64,000 nt of DNA from Muscardinus avellanarius (GCA_963383645.1 OY726559.1:115998441-116062440); one strand, 5' to 3'; numbered from the stretch's first letter, positions 34,002 through 46,189 are shown. The notes: generated by a model not told the origin, from the sequence alone. A program made the numbers and translations.

Positions 34002-34227
34002 AAGCCGGGCATGGTGGCTCATGCTTGTAATCCCAGCATTCACGAGGCTGAGACTGGAGGATCACGGTTCGTGGACAGCCTCAGCTACTTAGTGAGGCCC
34101 TCTGCAACTCAGTGAGACCTGGTTTCAAATAAAGAATAAAAATAGGGCAGGGGGTGTCGCTCGGAGGTCGAATGCCCTTGGGTTCCATCCCCAGACCGCA
34201 AAAAAAAAAAAAAAAAAAAAAAAAAAG
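34002..34227 (+). mobile_element. SINE subfamily 1 with long A tail
   Basis: Ends in an A-run of about 27. Confidence 0.85.
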
Positions 34228-34477
34228 AAGACTAGCAGTTATAATAATAAAAAAAAATAGTAGACTAGCAGGCTTAAAATCGGAGAGAATTTATATTTAC
34301 CCTGAAGAAAATGTCATCCCCAATTGCCACTGGCCTCTCTGTGTGAAGGGAAGCAAACCCAAGATTCCTTTGCACAAGTCGGGCAGTGGTGCCTGCCCCA
34401 CACGGCTGTGCCCATGCTGGCCTGGGAGAGGAGGAAGGAAAAATCAGCCAGAGTCTGGTGAGGTTTGAAGGGGGAAC

Positions 34478-34483
34478 TTTATT
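34478..34483 (-). terminator. Poly(A) signal of LCE copy B
   Basis: AATAAA on the minus strand, about 180 nt after the stop. Confidence 0.85.
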
Positions 34484-34664
34484 GATTGTAACACAGAAGG
34501 CAAGAGGCCTGGACATCTGGGCTCAGAACCTTCTCCAAGAGGATGTCAGCCTCTCAGAGCGCAGGACAGGATTGGAGGGCAGGAGGGAGGAGCCCCTGAG
34601 GCTGGGCAGGGCTTGAGCACTGGGTTCCTGCAGCGCTGAGCATCCAAGGTCCTCAGGGCCCAGC

Positions 34665-35045
34665 TCAGCAGCAGCCCCCAGACTGCTGGCTCCCTCCACA
34701 GCTGCTGCCGCCACCGCTGCCCCCACAGCAACCGCTGCTTCCTCCACTACTGCCACAGCATCCGCCACCGCCACCGCTGCTCCCACAGCAACCACCACCA
34801 CCACCACTGCTGCAGCAGCCTGAGCTCTGGTGTCTGCGGCGAAGGGACCTGCGGGGCCGGTGGTGGCTCAGGCAGCAGCCGCCACCTCCACCCCCAGAGC
34901 TGCAGCAGCCCCCGGAGCTGGAACCACAGCAGGAGGAGACCGGGGGACACTTAGGGGGACAGTTGGGGGCAGGGCACTTGGGGGTACACTTGGGGGAGCA
35001 CTTGGGAGGGGGCTGGCACTGCTGCTGGCTCTGCTGGCAGGACAT
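34665..35045 (-). CDS. LCE1: Late cornified envelope protein, LCE1-type (copy B)
   Basis: 126-residue cornified envelope precursor. Lys-Cys-Pro repeats span residues 11-35, the basic core [17 protein letters not shown] is at 57-73, and Gly-Ser-Cys loops run to the QQSGGCC end. It differs from the other copies at Ser17, Thr21 and Asn28. The start was set at MSCQQ because the 18 upstream in-frame codons cross the splice acceptor (TCTCCTTAG, exon 2 from 35067) and 5'UTR shared by copies B-G. Exon 1 is at about 35852-35892, giving a 784-bp intron. It forms a tandem pair with copy C, and its promoter region is mirrored upstream of copy F. Confidence 0.94.
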   Translation of the reverse strand: MSCQQSQQQCQPPPKCSPKCTPKCPAPNCPPKCPPVSSCCGSSSGGCCSSGGGGGGCCLSHHRPRRSLRRRHQSSGCCSSGGGGGCCGSSGGGGGCCGSSGGSSGCCGGSGGGSSCGGSQQSGGCC

Positions 35046-35889
35046 TTTGGAGAGGACGTCAGGAGACCTAAGGAGAGATTTGAACAGCCATGAGTACAAG
35101 GGTCAGGCAGGTGCATCCTCTCCTCTGGAATTCCTGTGTTCTTATTCCAAAGAGAAATGCTTTGAGAACAAGATCCATGTCTGTAATTTGGAAACTCATA
35201 TAAAATAAGATTCATTTCAGTCATCTCTCTCTCTCTCTCTCTCTCTTCTACCCACTTCCCAGTAAACAATGCAGACCATTTTCAAAAAAGGTCTGGAAAA
35301 CCAGCTCCATATCAGACTTCCCAAGATGAAGGAACAAGACTAGCCCAGTGCTTAGAAACCTTCTTGGCTGAATCCCGAGGGCAATCTATGTCAAAGCTAA
35401 AACACCAGCATTTTTATTTATTCATTCATTTGTATTTGGAAGCAAGGTCTCTTCAAGTTACTACGGGTCTTGCTAAGTTTCCTGGACCTGCGATCCTCCT
35501 GCTCCTCGGGGTCAGAGGGAACTTGTCTGAGCACACTCTCTGGCCGAGGCTGGAGGGAAAGACCTCGGGTGCCTGAGCTCAGCAGCTCAGCTCCCCCTGG
35601 TTTCTTCCTTTCCCAGTCCTCACGATGTGCTTCTTGTACTTCCTGGGACACTCAAGCCCGGGTCCTGCTTCTCTGCACACCACGAGAGTCAGGGCAGGAT
35701 GCTACTCGCAGGATTCCTAAAGTCAACCTGGGCCTCCACCAAGGGCAGGTTGAAGGCCCCTCACGCTGGCTCCTCCCAGGGCCTCTGTCCTCTGTCCTGC
35801 CTCCCTCTGCCTCCTCCCGCAGCCCAGCTGCTCAGCCCCAGGATCACTCACCTGGTCAGGAGGAGTCAGGGCACCACTGGCGAGGTGAG

Positions 35890-35925
35890 GACTGAAGGGC
35901 CCAGCGCGGGAGCCCTTTTATCCAG
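35890..35925 (-). promoter_or_regulatory. TATA promoter of LCE copy B
   Basis: GGATAAAAGGG (minus, 35913-35923) lies ahead of noncoding exon 1, which ends at the CCAG/GTGAGTG donor (intron begins at 35851). The stretch from the TATA box through exon 1 is nearly identical in B-G. Confidence 0.85.
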
Positions 35926-36252
35926 CCGCCGTCCTTGGGATGAGGCCCAGGATGTGTGTGAGCACAGCTGTCCTCATGCTCACACCTCGAGCCTCGTGCT
36001 GCAGGATCCTCCTGGGCAGGGAAGGAAGAATCCAGAAAGCCAGAGTGCTCAGCTGTCTGCTCCTCAGGCCGCTGCAGGCCAGCCGTTCCACCCTCATTCA
36101 TTCACTCATTCATTCATTCATTCATTCAATGAATATGCAGCACCTGAGTAGGTCTGGGTGTGGCCAGGGATTCTGTCCTCCAGTTGAGCTGAGTTTCCTT
36201 GAGGACATACTTGTGCACGATGCACACAGAACAGTGCTCTAGGAAGGCGCCG

Positions 36253-36259
36253 TGACTCA
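36253..36259. promoter_or_regulatory. Candidate AP-1 site upstream of LCE copy B
   Basis: TGACTCA about 330 bp upstream of the TATA box. The same site recurs 340-355 bp upstream of copies C and F. AP-1 is an established regulator of epidermal differentiation genes; use of this site is inference. Confidence 0.45.
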
Positions 36260-36879
36260 GGGTGAGCTCCTGACAGCTCTCACATCCCACGACCTCGTGT
36301 CTATTTATAGGTCTTTCTGCTTCCCCAGAAGGGAAGCCTGGTGAGGGCAGAATTTATGTCAGGCGTTATCCATCTCCATCCCCCTGTGGATACATCAACC
36401 AAAAGGGGACCTGGAAGAGTAAAGAGAAAGAGGGTTGTCTGACCGCACCAGGAAATGAAGGAGTCAGTGCTTTGAGACTCTTGGACACGGGCTGGTGCCT
36501 CAGATGCCAGTTTGGGGCTTCAGAAGTTCTTGAGGGGGGCACATGTTAGGTCAGATGTGGCATGACCCTGAATGCCACGAGCTCTCGGGCCCCTAATATG
36601 AAATCTCCTTAGCACAATTCCAGGGGACTAACATTCGGATGGAATGTGACTGACATTCAGATGGTGTGTGCTGGCCACAGGGAAGGGGTGGAAGTCAAGT
36701 GGCCCACATGCTAAAGACATCAGGAGGCCAGGAGAAGCCAGAGGAATTATCCAATGGCAGTGGAGTCAGCGCTGCGAGGAGCTGTTGGAATTCAGAATTA
36801 GGGGAGGAGACAGTGACAAAGTTGGTTTGGCCTGAGACACTCTATCTAGCTTTGCTTGAAAGTGGCTTAAAAAAGCGGG

Positions 36880-37072
36880 GCTTGCTGTGCAGACTTGTAA
36901 TCCCAGCATTTGGGATGCTGAAACAGGAGGATTATGGTTTGCAAACAGTCTCAGCTTCTACTTAGTGAGGTCCTTTGCAACAAATTGAATCCTGTTTCAA
37001 AATAAATAATAAAAAATAGGGCTGAGGGTGTAGCTCAAAGGTAGAATGTCCATGGGTCTCATCCCTCAAACG

Positions 37073-37107
<35 letters not shown>

Positions 37108-37110
37108 AGT
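36880..37110 (+). mobile_element. SINE with (AAAT)n tail
   Basis: Shared with the right arm (54853-55050, inverted), so it predates the inverted duplication. Confidence 0.75.
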
Positions 37111-37139
37111 GGCTTTGAGGATAAAGAATAATTGGATAG

Positions 37140-37332
37140 GTTCTAGAAATGGTGGCTTATGTCCATAATCCCAGTACTTGGAAGGCTAAGAGAGGAGGAT
37201 CTTATTATCAAAGCCAGCCTCAGTACATTAGCAGGCCCTCTGCAGTTTAGCAAGACCCTGTTTCCAAATAAATATTAAAGTGTAGGGTTGGTGGTGTAGC
37301 TCAGAGAATTTCCCTGGGATCAATCCGAAGTA
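37140..37332 (+). mobile_element. SINE, older copy
   Basis: Shared with the right arm (54575-54762, inverted). Confidence 0.7.
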
Positions 37333-37343
37333 ACGCGCACGCG

Positions 37344-37418
<75 letters not shown>
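37333..37418 (+). repeat. (CG)/(CA) alternating tract
   Basis: CGCG-rich start followed by (CA)n, about 85 bp of near-perfect purine/pyrimidine alternation. The mirror tract at 54525-54575 is (TG)n without the CG block. Confidence 0.92.
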
Positions 37419-37419
<1 letters not shown>

Positions 37420-38669
37420 AATCAGATAGGCCAAAATCTACATCCCTGCCCATTAATGCATCCTAATTTCAGACAAGGAAACTTAATCCATTTGAATAAT
37501 TATTTAATTCTACTAAGAAGAAGCATTTTACTAAATGTGCAAAATTAAAGGACCACCATTTGTTGAAAGACGGATGGGGCAGGATTGCAGTCAGGTAAGT
37601 GTGTGTGGCTTACCTGTTTGATGAGCCCAGGTCTGTGGAGCTGTGAGCAGATCACTGAGAGGGGAGCTTGGGGGAGGCCACGTGGTCATCAGGCTCAGAC
37701 TCTGGGGACCCCAGTTGCATGTGGGGCAGCAAATGAGGAGAGGGACACTGGGTAGAAAGGTCTGCGTGAGCCTGAGAGAAATAGAAGATAAAAAATCCAG
37801 AAACAGAAAAGTTGCCTTATTATTCAGAGAATAAGAAACTTCTAAGGACTAGGTGATGATCATCGTGGGATGCTCCATATGCCCACTCCAATAGAGTTTA
37901 GGACACTCACTGTGACCTCAAGAGTGTGATTTCAGAGGACAAACATCTTTAGGGTTATTATTTAATCTCTCCATCCATGAATGGGATTAATGAAGAGAAA
38001 AATCATCAAGAGGAGAAAGATAACTTTAAAAGAGATGAGAAAAGGCAACTATGAAACAAACCTTTCTTAAGAGGTACAAAAACCAAGACTTCATTGGAAT
38101 ACAATAAGCATTCAACTCTGGGGCAAAATGAGGCATCTATTGCAAGAACTTCAGAAACTGAGAAGGGCAGTGAGCCAGGGGAGGCGGCTGAAGGAGGGTG
38201 GTCAGAGGCTCAAGAGCATGGTGGGCGGGGCCAGGACGTTGGCCGTAATGATCTTATGAATGAGGAAGATGGTTTGACCCGGTGATGAGGTCAGAGGAAC
38301 CACGCTCCTCCATGTGCCTGAAGGCTACATGCTCAAATCATGGAGAAAAGCCGCCGTGCTGTGGAGGTATCACAGCAAAGGTGTGCTTGGTATTTATCCC
38401 AGCCCCTGGCACAGAGCTCCCCAAATCCTTGGATTTCCTTCTTGATGGGAAGAGCTTTGGCTATTCATGGCAAGTCTCTTGACAACATCTCTGGGTTTAT
38501 ACCAATGCAGTGGCTCAGGCGGGGGCTCCAGAGAACTTCAAGATTGGAGGCTGATCAACAAGACTAGAGGGTTTGGAGATTTCAGCCTCTTCAGGGGCCA
38601 ATGAAGTCCTCCATCAGACCCATTTAAAAAGAGCCCAATACAGACTCCTAAAGAACAGTATTCGCAGGA

Positions 38670-38862
38670 CATGGTGGTCCATGCTTCTAATCTCAATACT
38701 TGGGAGGCTGTGAGAGGAGGACCTCATTGGAGGACAGCCTCAGCAATGTAGGGAATCTCGGCAATCTATCCAGACCATTTCAGGATGAAAATAAAATGGG
38801 GCTGGTGGTGAAGCTGGGAAGTAGAAGGCCCCTGGGTTCAATCTCTAGAACCCTAGGACAAA
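38670..38862 (+). mobile_element. SINE, older copy
   Basis: Shared with the right arm (53112-53308, inverted). Confidence 0.65.
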
Positions 38863-39911
38863 AGAAAAAATAAAGGAAAGAATAGTGTTCACTCAGCTTC
38901 AGGCTTTCAGGCTGGTTAACATATAAACCAGCTGTGAGTGTTTAGAGCCAGAGGAGGGTTATAAGCTCTGTAGCTCATCTCTATCCTATGATCGTGGTTT
39001 GATACATGTGCTGTAGTGAAAAAATGTTCCCCCAATCCATCTGTTAAAGCCTTGGTGCCCAAGCCCAAAGACCAATGGGAGAGTGTGGATTCATTAGGAG
39101 GCAGGGTCTAGAGGGAGAAGTTAGGTTGTTGGGGGTGTGCCCTTGAAAGGCATCCTGGGCCTCCTGCCCTCCTCTTCCTCTCTTTCTTTCACTCTGGCCA
39201 CAGTGAGGGCTTCCATGCCAGGCACCCACCACGCTGTGCTGACCGCCACAGCCAAATGCGTGTCTCACCGGGCATGGATTGGGAGCTTCTTATCAGGGAG
39301 TCTAAACATACCCTCGTCCTTGGAAGCTGGATGCTTTAGACAGTTCTCACAGAGCTGGAAGCATCTCTTCCGTTTAACTGTTACTGAGTTGAATCTTTTC
39401 TAAAGATAAACCTGTAGTCACGGTGAAGCACTTTCCTGAGTCTTGCAAGTCGCTGAGGTGAACTCTAGGACTACAAAGGGTTCGGGGACCCTGCGTTTAC
39501 TGTGATCCCGCAGGCGGATGCTGGGCCAGCCTGACACTCAACATGCATTTCCTTGTTCCCCAGATTTCGCTATTGGGAGGAGTGATATCATTGTCTAAGT
39601 TTCTTTTCATGTCAGCTGTTGAAAACAGTATGTTGTTGTCATTATAAGGAAAGTAGCATAATAGGGTAAAATCAGAAAAAATTCCTATGAACTCAGAAGA
39701 GGCTAATATCCTCACCTACCAACTGCCTGTCAGTCTGCAGGGAAGATCAGGCCCTGGCTCCTGTCCACACCCTGAGCAGGTGCCACCCTGCCCACAGTCC
39801 TGTGCCTGCCTTCTGTCTAGTCAGGGTAGCGCTGAGCCCCAGTGCCCACAATGGCCAGTAGGAGGAGGAAGGAAAAATCAGCCAGAGTCTGGTGAGGCTT
39901 GAAGGGGGGAC

Positions 39912-39917
39912 TTTATT
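39912..39917 (-). terminator. Poly(A) signal of LCE copy C
   Basis: AATAAA on the minus strand, 177 nt after the stop. Confidence 0.85.
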
Positions 39918-40093
39918 GATTGTGACACAGAAGACGAGGGGCCTGGACATCTGGGCTCAGAACCTTCCCCAGGAGGATGTCAGCCTCTCAGAGCCCAGGT
40001 GAGCAGGGCAGGAGGGAGGAGCCCCTGAGTCTGGGCAGGGCTTGTTCACCAGATCCCTGCAGCCCTGAGCATCCGAGGTCCTCAGGGCCCAGC

Positions 40094-40483
40094 TCAGCAG
40101 CAGCCCCCAGACTGCTGGCCCCCGCCACAGCTGCTGCCGCCACCGCTGCCCCCACAGCAGCCGCTGCTTCCTCCACTGCTGCCGCAGCATCCACCACCGC
40201 CACCGCTGCTCCCACAGCAGCCGCCGCCACCGCTGCTGCAGCAGCCCGAGCTCTGGTGTCTGCGGCGAAGGGACCTGCGGGGCCGGTGGTGGCTCAGGCA
40301 GCAGCCTCCACCTCCACCCCCAGAGCTGCAGCAGCCCCCGGAGCTGGAGCCGCAGCAGGAGGAGACCGGGGGACACTTAGGGGGACACTTGGGGGAACAC
40401 TTGGGGGCAGGGCACTTGGGAGGGCACTTGGGTGGACACTTGGGAGGGGGCTGGCACTGCTGCTGGCTCTGCTGGCAGGACAT
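40094..40483 (-). CDS. LCE1: Late cornified envelope protein, LCE1-type (copy C)
   Basis: 129-residue cornified envelope precursor with one extra Pro-Pro-Lys-Cys unit in the head relative to copy A, the [17 protein letters not shown] core, and Gly-Ser-Cys loops. It differs from copy E only at residue 30 (Ser here, Pro in E). The start at MSCQQ follows the acceptor at 40506-40507 (exon 2 from 40505); exon 1 is about 41576-41618. The 1,070-bp intron is about 250 bp longer than that of E because of a SINE at 40799-41037. It lies in the left arm of the inverted duplication. Confidence 0.95.
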   Translation of the reverse strand: MSCQQSQQQCQPPPKCPPKCPPKCPAPKCSPKCPPKCPPVSSCCGSSSGGCCSSGGGGGGCCLSHHRPRRSLRRRHQSSGCCSSGGGGCCGSSGGGGGCCGSSGGSSGCCGGSGGGSSCGGGQQSGGCC

Positions 40484-40656
40484 TTTGGAGAGGACGTCAG
40501 CAGACCTAAGGAGAGATTTGAGAAGCCATGAGTGCAAGGGTCAGGCAGGTGCACCTTCTCCTCTGGACTTCCTTGAGTCTTTATTCCAAAACAAACTGCT
40601 TTGGGAACAAGATCTATGTCTGGAATTTTGAAATCTATATGAAGTGAAATTAATGT

Positions 40657-40660
<4 letters not shown>

Positions 40661-40693
<33 letters not shown>
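40661..40693 (+). repeat. (TC)n microsatellite in LCE C intron
   Basis: Matches (TC)n in B (35223-35246), a GA-rich tract in E (51240-51280) and (GA)n in F (57081-57160), an intron feature shared across the family. Confidence 0.85.
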
Positions 40694-40697
<4 letters not shown>

Positions 40698-40798
40698 TTC
40701 TACCCCCTCTTCCCACTTCCCAGTGATGGATGCTGACCATCTTCATCAATGGGCTCTAATACCAGCCCCATATCTGGCTTCTCTATTTCTGGGAACAT

Positions 40799-40983
40799 AG
40801 CCGGGCGTGGTGGCGCACGCTTGTAATCCCAGAGCTTCGGAGGATCGCAAAGGATTGAAGCCAGCCTCAGCTACTTAGTGAGGCTCTCAGCAACTTAGTG
40901 AGACCCTGTTTCCAAATAAAGAATAAAATAGGTCTGGGAGTATAGCCCGGAGGTAGAAAAGCCCCTGGGTTCCACCCCCAAAA

Positions 40984-41036
<53 letters not shown>

Positions 41037-41037
41037 A
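40799..41037 (+). mobile_element. SINE in LCE C intron, left arm only
   Basis: 11-bp target duplication TCTGGGAACAT (40788-40798 and 41038-41048). Absent at the mirror site near 51150. (AC)n tail at 40985-41031. Confidence 0.92.
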
Positions 41038-41614
41038 TCTGGGAACATGACTAGCCCCATGCTCAGAAACCTTCTCTTGAACCCCAAAGGCACGCTACTT
41101 CCTATCTATGACCCAAAACCTTCGTTTTTGCTTAATTATTCATTTTAATTTGAAGCAGGGTCTCAGGAAGTTGCCATGGGTCTCGCTAAGTTGCTGAGGC
41201 TGGCCTGGACCTGCGATCCTTCTGCTCCTCGGGGTCAGAGGGAACTTGTCTGAGCACACTTGCTGGCCGAGGCTGGAGGGAAAGACCTCGGGTGCCTGAG
41301 CTCAACAGCTCAGCTCCCCCTGGTTTCTTCCTTTCCCAGTCCTCACGATGTGCTTCTTGTACTTCCTGGGACACTCAAGCCCAGGTCCTGCTTCTCTGCA
41401 CACCACGAGAGTCAGGGCAGGATGCTACTCGCAGGATTCCTAAAGTCAACCTGGGCCTCCACCAAGGGCAGGTTGAAGGCCCCTCACGCTGGCTCCTCCC
41501 AGGGCCTCTGTCCTCTGTCCAGCCTCCCTCTGCCTCCCTCCTGCAGCCCAGCTGCTCAGCCCCAGGATCACTCACCTGGTCAGGAGGAGTCAGGGCGCCA
41601 CTGGCGAGGTGAGG

Positions 41615-41650
41615 GCTGAAGGGCCCAGCGCGGGAGCCCTTTTATTCAGC
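41615..41650 (-). promoter_or_regulatory. TATA promoter of LCE copy C
   Basis: GAATAAAAGGG (minus, 41638-41648), one base different from the GGATAAAAGGG of B and E, lies ahead of exon 1. The donor GT is at 41574-41575. Confidence 0.83.
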
Positions 41651-42002
41651 CACCATCCTCGGGATGAGGCCCAGGATGTGTGTGAGCAACAGTTGACCTC
41701 ACGCCCACACGGGATGTGATTGCTCACACCTCGAGCCTCGTGCTGCAGGATCTTCCTGGGCAGGGAACAGGAAGCATCTAGGGAGCCAGAGTGCTCATCT
41801 GTCTGCTTCTCAGGCCTCTGCAGGCCAGCCATTCCACCTTCATTCATTCACACATTCATTAATTCACTAAATATGTAGTGTCTGATGTGGTCCTGGGTTT
41901 TTGAAGATGCTTTTGTCATTAAGATGAGCCGAGTTTCCTTGAGGACACAGGTGTAAACAATGCACAGTGAAATATTCTACTCTGTGCTATAAGAAGGCGC
42001 CA

Positions 42003-42009
42003 TGACTCA
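42003..42009. promoter_or_regulatory. Candidate AP-1 site upstream of LCE copy C
   Basis: TGACTCA about 355 bp upstream of the TATA box of C, inside a block shared with the B and F upstream regions. Confidence 0.45.
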
Positions 42010-42646
42010 GGGGTGAGCTCCTGACCAGCTCTTACGTCAGGACAATGTCATGCGGATTCATAAGTCTGCGCCTCCAAATGGAAAACCTGGCGAGGACGGA
42101 ATTTATGGTAGTCCATATTCATGGACACACTCTCAGAAAACGTTGAAGAATGAATGGGTAAATTGAATAATGGAATGAACAATGGGATGTGATGTTTGCT
42201 AAACACATGAGCCAAGGTTAGTGTCTTAGGAGGCCATTCTTTGGGATTTGGTAGTTCCAAATGGAGGGCACACACTAGATAAAAGAGAATATGATCCTTG
42301 GATGCTGCCATTTATACCTCCATAATATGAAATTACATTACCAGGAACTTAAGGGCCTAATATTCCGATTAAGGGTGGGTGTGTCTTAGGCCAAGGAAAG
42401 GGGTAAAGCTCAGGTTAGCAGCACAAGAAGAAGACCCAAGGAAGGCCCAGAGAAGCCTGGGGAATTACAGTGTTGAGCAGAGTCATGCTCTCTGGAATTG
42501 TAGGCGCTTGGAAGGAGAGGAGATACTGACAAACATTACTTTGTCATGAAAGTTTCTGTGGAGCTGGTTTAAAGGCAGTTTGCAAAAGTACAAATAAACA
42601 AAACCGAAAATCTTGCCTCAATAATGCATCTGAAATTAGAGACAAG

Positions 42647-43150
42647 TGTAACGGAGGTGTTTCTTCTTACAGGATTCTCGTCTTATTGATTTCGACGAAA
42701 GAAGTCCAAGGGCTAGTGGAAGGGTACAGAAATGTGGTAGTTTATTTTAACTCAGGAAAGGTAAAAGACAAACCAGCTCCTCACCCCCCAAAGAGAGGGG
42801 CTTTTAAATCTTACGGAGGGTCCCCATCTACTTTTTTACGATTGACCAAAATTGGGTTTGGGGAACCGATGCTGTTTGTCCAATTTCAGTCTTCGATCTG
42901 AACTGTTGTCTTGGGGGCTGGTGGGTCCTGATCTCCTGCTCACTGGTCTCTCTCCTCCCTACTCGCCTCCCCCACCTCACGATGGCCTTGTTAATATCTC
43001 CTGTTCCCAGGGCCCCTGCCTGCCACGTGCTCCCCCTCTGATGAAGTGACCCTAACCGCTGTTTGGGAAATGGGGTGATAGCCGCTCTAACTGCTTTAAG
43101 CTGGCAGTTGGCGCTGTTGGAACGTTGCAGTCGGGGTCTCGGGGTGGATG
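42647..43150 (-). mobile_element. LTR-like sequence
   Basis: On the minus strand there is a TATA-like GATTTAAAAG (42801-42810), an AATAAA (42741-42746) and an end at CCGTTACA (42647-42654), an LTR-like order. It breaks the third LCE tandem unit. The other end and the target duplication could not be fixed, so whether it is a solo LTR or the edge of a larger element is open. Confidence 0.4.
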
Positions 43151-45430
43151 ACCTACGAGACGGTGGAAAAAGGAATCCTTCATAGAAGCTTTTGTTGTTA
43201 GAATGATCTGTACCTGGAGGGCTGAGGAAACCTGATTATCTTGGTTCAAAGTTTTTCACAGTGGTTCAGTGGGCATCTACATGAGAAACTGATATGGTAG
43301 TACATTAGATAATAGCCTAGATATCTTGACTATGATTTTTGTTCCATAATCCTTTACCTTGGGCCATATACCTGTTAGCATTTTAAATGGGAGGCCAGGT
43401 ACCCAACTCACTTGTACTAGACCATGAATAAAATATACCATTGTAAGAAATGTCTGTGGCACACAGCCTGAAAAAATTTCAAGTGTGTTGTTTTTTAACT
43501 TAGTGTAAACATGTTTTTGTTTTGTCTGTAGGATTTTGAACGAGACTCAGCTCCTCCAGGATTTTACATAAATAGAAATCTCTACTTTTTGTAGTGTCGG
43601 ATGGCCCTGGACCTATAAAACCTCAAAAAGAACAGGTTTAACTTTACAGAATCTTTTAAGAACCCAATTGGAGGGAAGTTATGGGCATTAGTGTCATATC
43701 TTATTTTTTTCTGTCAGTTTAAAGGTAGATGTATTATAAAAATGACTTTAATATATAACTCCTTTTCTGTTACCCTTGAAATAGCACATTTACCTCTGTT
43801 TATACTGTTATATTGGGTATTTAAGACCAAGCAGGTAGCCCTATGTGGGAAAACAAGTTTTTCTAACTAGTTTTGCTCTTAAGTTGACTCATGTCTCCTT
43901 GAGATTTTACCTCCACCAGCTGCACCATCTGCCAGCATGGGTCATGGTCTGCCGACCATCTGGCTTCTCTTGAAACATATGCAATATTTCCTTTTTTGAT
44001 GATCCTCATTTTTTTTCAGAGTATGTGATGATGGATCCCAGCCCCTGGGACCTTCATGGTCTCCCTGTTTGGTGAGGTCAGATGACCCACCAGAGTTGCG
44101 GGGGCCTTAGAGAGATCTTCCCCCGGGTCCTAAAAATATCTCCTTTTATTTATTGGGTTTTCTTTTGTCTTTTGGAGTTTCTTGGTGGTATGACACATTT
44201 ATCTGTCAGTGTGGCCAGAAGGGCTACATTTGACTTAACTTGCTGGCATAGCTTCGGATTCTTCCTTAACAGAAACTTGACACCCTTTACTTTCCTTCTA
44301 CAAAACAGATTCATCTGCAAGATAGTGTCATGGTTTACATTTTCCTCTCATGGCCATCTTCTCTGTCTTTTAATCTCTATTACCAAATTCAGACACAGAA
44401 AAAGAGTAGGCATTTATCTTTAGTGTCTAGGGGTCAACAGATCCCCAGTTCCATAAGATATAATCTAAGAAGGTGCTAGTAGCCTTGGAAGATGGAGACT
44501 TTCCCATCTGAAAGACAGAGAAGGAAAAAAAAAAGTGTCCTTTTATTTCTCTCCCTGTATGATTGCCCCATAGAGCGCTGTTCTGAACCTGATTCCCATC
44601 CATTCGTGGCTATGGGCAGGATACATCTACTGAATTTATCTATGCTTACCAGTGAAACATATTGCTGGTACCTAGCTATGACTGCCAGATGCCTGCACAT
44701 GCATCTGTGATGGCTGCCAGAGACATGCAGCTGGCACTTTTTTATGACTGTTGAATTCTTGTATATACTTTTCTGGTAGTTCATCAAGACGTAGAGCCGG
44801 CACCTGTTTCTGACTGCCATTCATTTATAAACCAGCGGTAACTGCAGAAAGTATTGCTGCCTGCCTTTGACTTCCTATTGTTGTCCAAGGGAAAGGTCCT
44901 CAGTCTATCTGTGTACAGTTTTTTTTGTTTGTTTTTTTTTTTTGTTTTTTTTTTTTAGGATGATGGGCTGTAAGGGAATGAGACTTGGGATATAAAGCCA
45001 AGCTTTTAGCATCATTCTATTTGCAGCATCTGGACCAATAAAATTTGGCCTCTTTCTATAGAGAGTTTGGAAATCTCCATGTACCTCTATCAGCTAAAGA
45101 TTATTAAGGAGTGTTCAAGTACTCTGATCACTATTTTCAAAATTTATGTTGCTCTGGTAAAAGAAGGGATAGTTGTTCCCATCAAAGGAATGTATACAAT
45201 ATTACACATTGATCTGAAGCCTGATTTCCAGCAACATTTGTTGTCTTTTAGTAAAGATCCCAAAATAAAGCCAGTTCACAAGCTTGTTTTCCTATATACC
45301 AACAATTTAGAAATCCATTCAATATATTCAAATGTTTTTCTAGATCCTAAGAAGCCAAGATCATTTTAAAGCATTAATTACATTTTGAATTTACCTAATT
45401 TAATTTATATGTAGTTTTTGTTGTTGTTGT
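43150..45430. other. Unassigned insert between LCE copies C and D
   Basis: AT-rich, mostly without SINEs, not shared with the other LCE units. It may be internal or flanking DNA of an LTR element. I see only short open frames and no recognisable motif. It contains the 41-bp stretch matched in the LCE D 3'UTR. Confidence 0.4.
44957..44997 (+). repeat. Reverse-complement match to the LCE D 3'UTR insertion
   Basis: Perfect 41-bp reverse-complement match to 47617-47657, next to a T-rich run at about 44920-44956. Which copy is the source is inferred from the absence of the stretch in other LCE 3'UTRs. Confidence 0.8.
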
Positions 45431-45432
45431 TT

Positions 45433-45632
45433 GCCGTACTGAGGATGGAAGCCAGGGGCATTCTACCTCCAAGCTATACCTCTAACCCTAGTTTTTTATT
45501 CTTTATTTTGAAACCGGGTCTCACTGAGTTGCCGAGGGCCTCACTAAGTAGCTGAGGTTGTCCGTGAATCATGATCCTCTGGTCTGAGCTCCCAAATGCT
45601 GGGATTACAAGCATGCGCCACCACGTCCAGCT
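45433..45632 (-). mobile_element. SINE subfamily 1
   Basis: GAGGATGGAAGCCAGGGGC to GCGCCACCACGTCCAGC. Confidence 0.8.
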
Positions 45633-46189
45633 CCAAATTTAATTTAAAAATTAAATTATAGATTACCCCAGAAAATCAAGGCATCAGATAAATATCATTA
45701 GTATCTTAAAACATTTTTTTCTGCCAAAGAAAATACTTTGTATTTGAAAATATCCTACTGAGGTGAACATAATCTTGATTGACTATTTACCTAGAAAAAA
45801 AGGCATGTGTTAGTAACTTTAAGGACATTTTTACTTTAATCTCATGAATATTCACTCAGCTATTAGATTCCTTCAAGTCACACAAACTAAGAGACATAGT
45901 TTTAAAATGTTATGAGCACTCATTTATTATGCCAATGTTTGATACTATAGAGACAACATAAAGACTCACATTATACATATAGCTCAACAAAAAACATCAA
46001 CAGATAGGACACAAGAGTGATGCAGAGCACGTTTGATTTCTTTCCTGCTACGTCATGTGTGGTAGAATTTGAAATCCCACCCCATACATACATACACATC
46101 ATGGTCCAAACTGGCCAATGATAGCTATTCAAAATGTTTAGAGTCCCAGTGGACCAATCAGCGGCTCTTTTCCTCAGATTAGTTCTCTA
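45633..46189. other. AT-rich unassigned DNA
   Basis: No gene seen. Confidence 0.45.

Larger units (their letters stand above)
30820..36130 (+). repeat. Tandem LCE unit 1 (with copy B)
   Basis: Diverged direct copy of 36130-42000. Matches include 31140-31210 with 37420-37490, 31310-31390 with 37570-37650, 32000-32400 with 38230-38600, and 33390-33990 with 39040-39620. The LCE gene lies at the high-coordinate end of each unit. Confidence 0.75.
35640..41930 (+). repeat. Left arm of inverted LCE duplication
   Basis: From the first part of the copy B intron through the upstream region of copy C, this stretch reappears in reverse at about 50240-56800. Landmarks: 36134-36230 pairs with 56190-56290; 38280-38580 with 53390-53680; 39100-39400 with 52600-52830. 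Ends are set by eye, within ~30 bp. Confidence 0.88.
36130..42560 (+). repeat. Tandem LCE unit 2 (with copy C)
   Basis: Direct copy of unit 1; its start (36250-36830) recurs in diverged form at 41990-42560, which marks the start of a third unit that is then interrupted at 42647. Copy D and its 3' flank (from about 46730) carry the remainder of that third unit. Confidence 0.7.

Noticed and set aside
45067..45369. 100-codon open frame between LCE C and D
   Set aside because: AT-rich, no recognisable motif or gene signals; could occur by chance.
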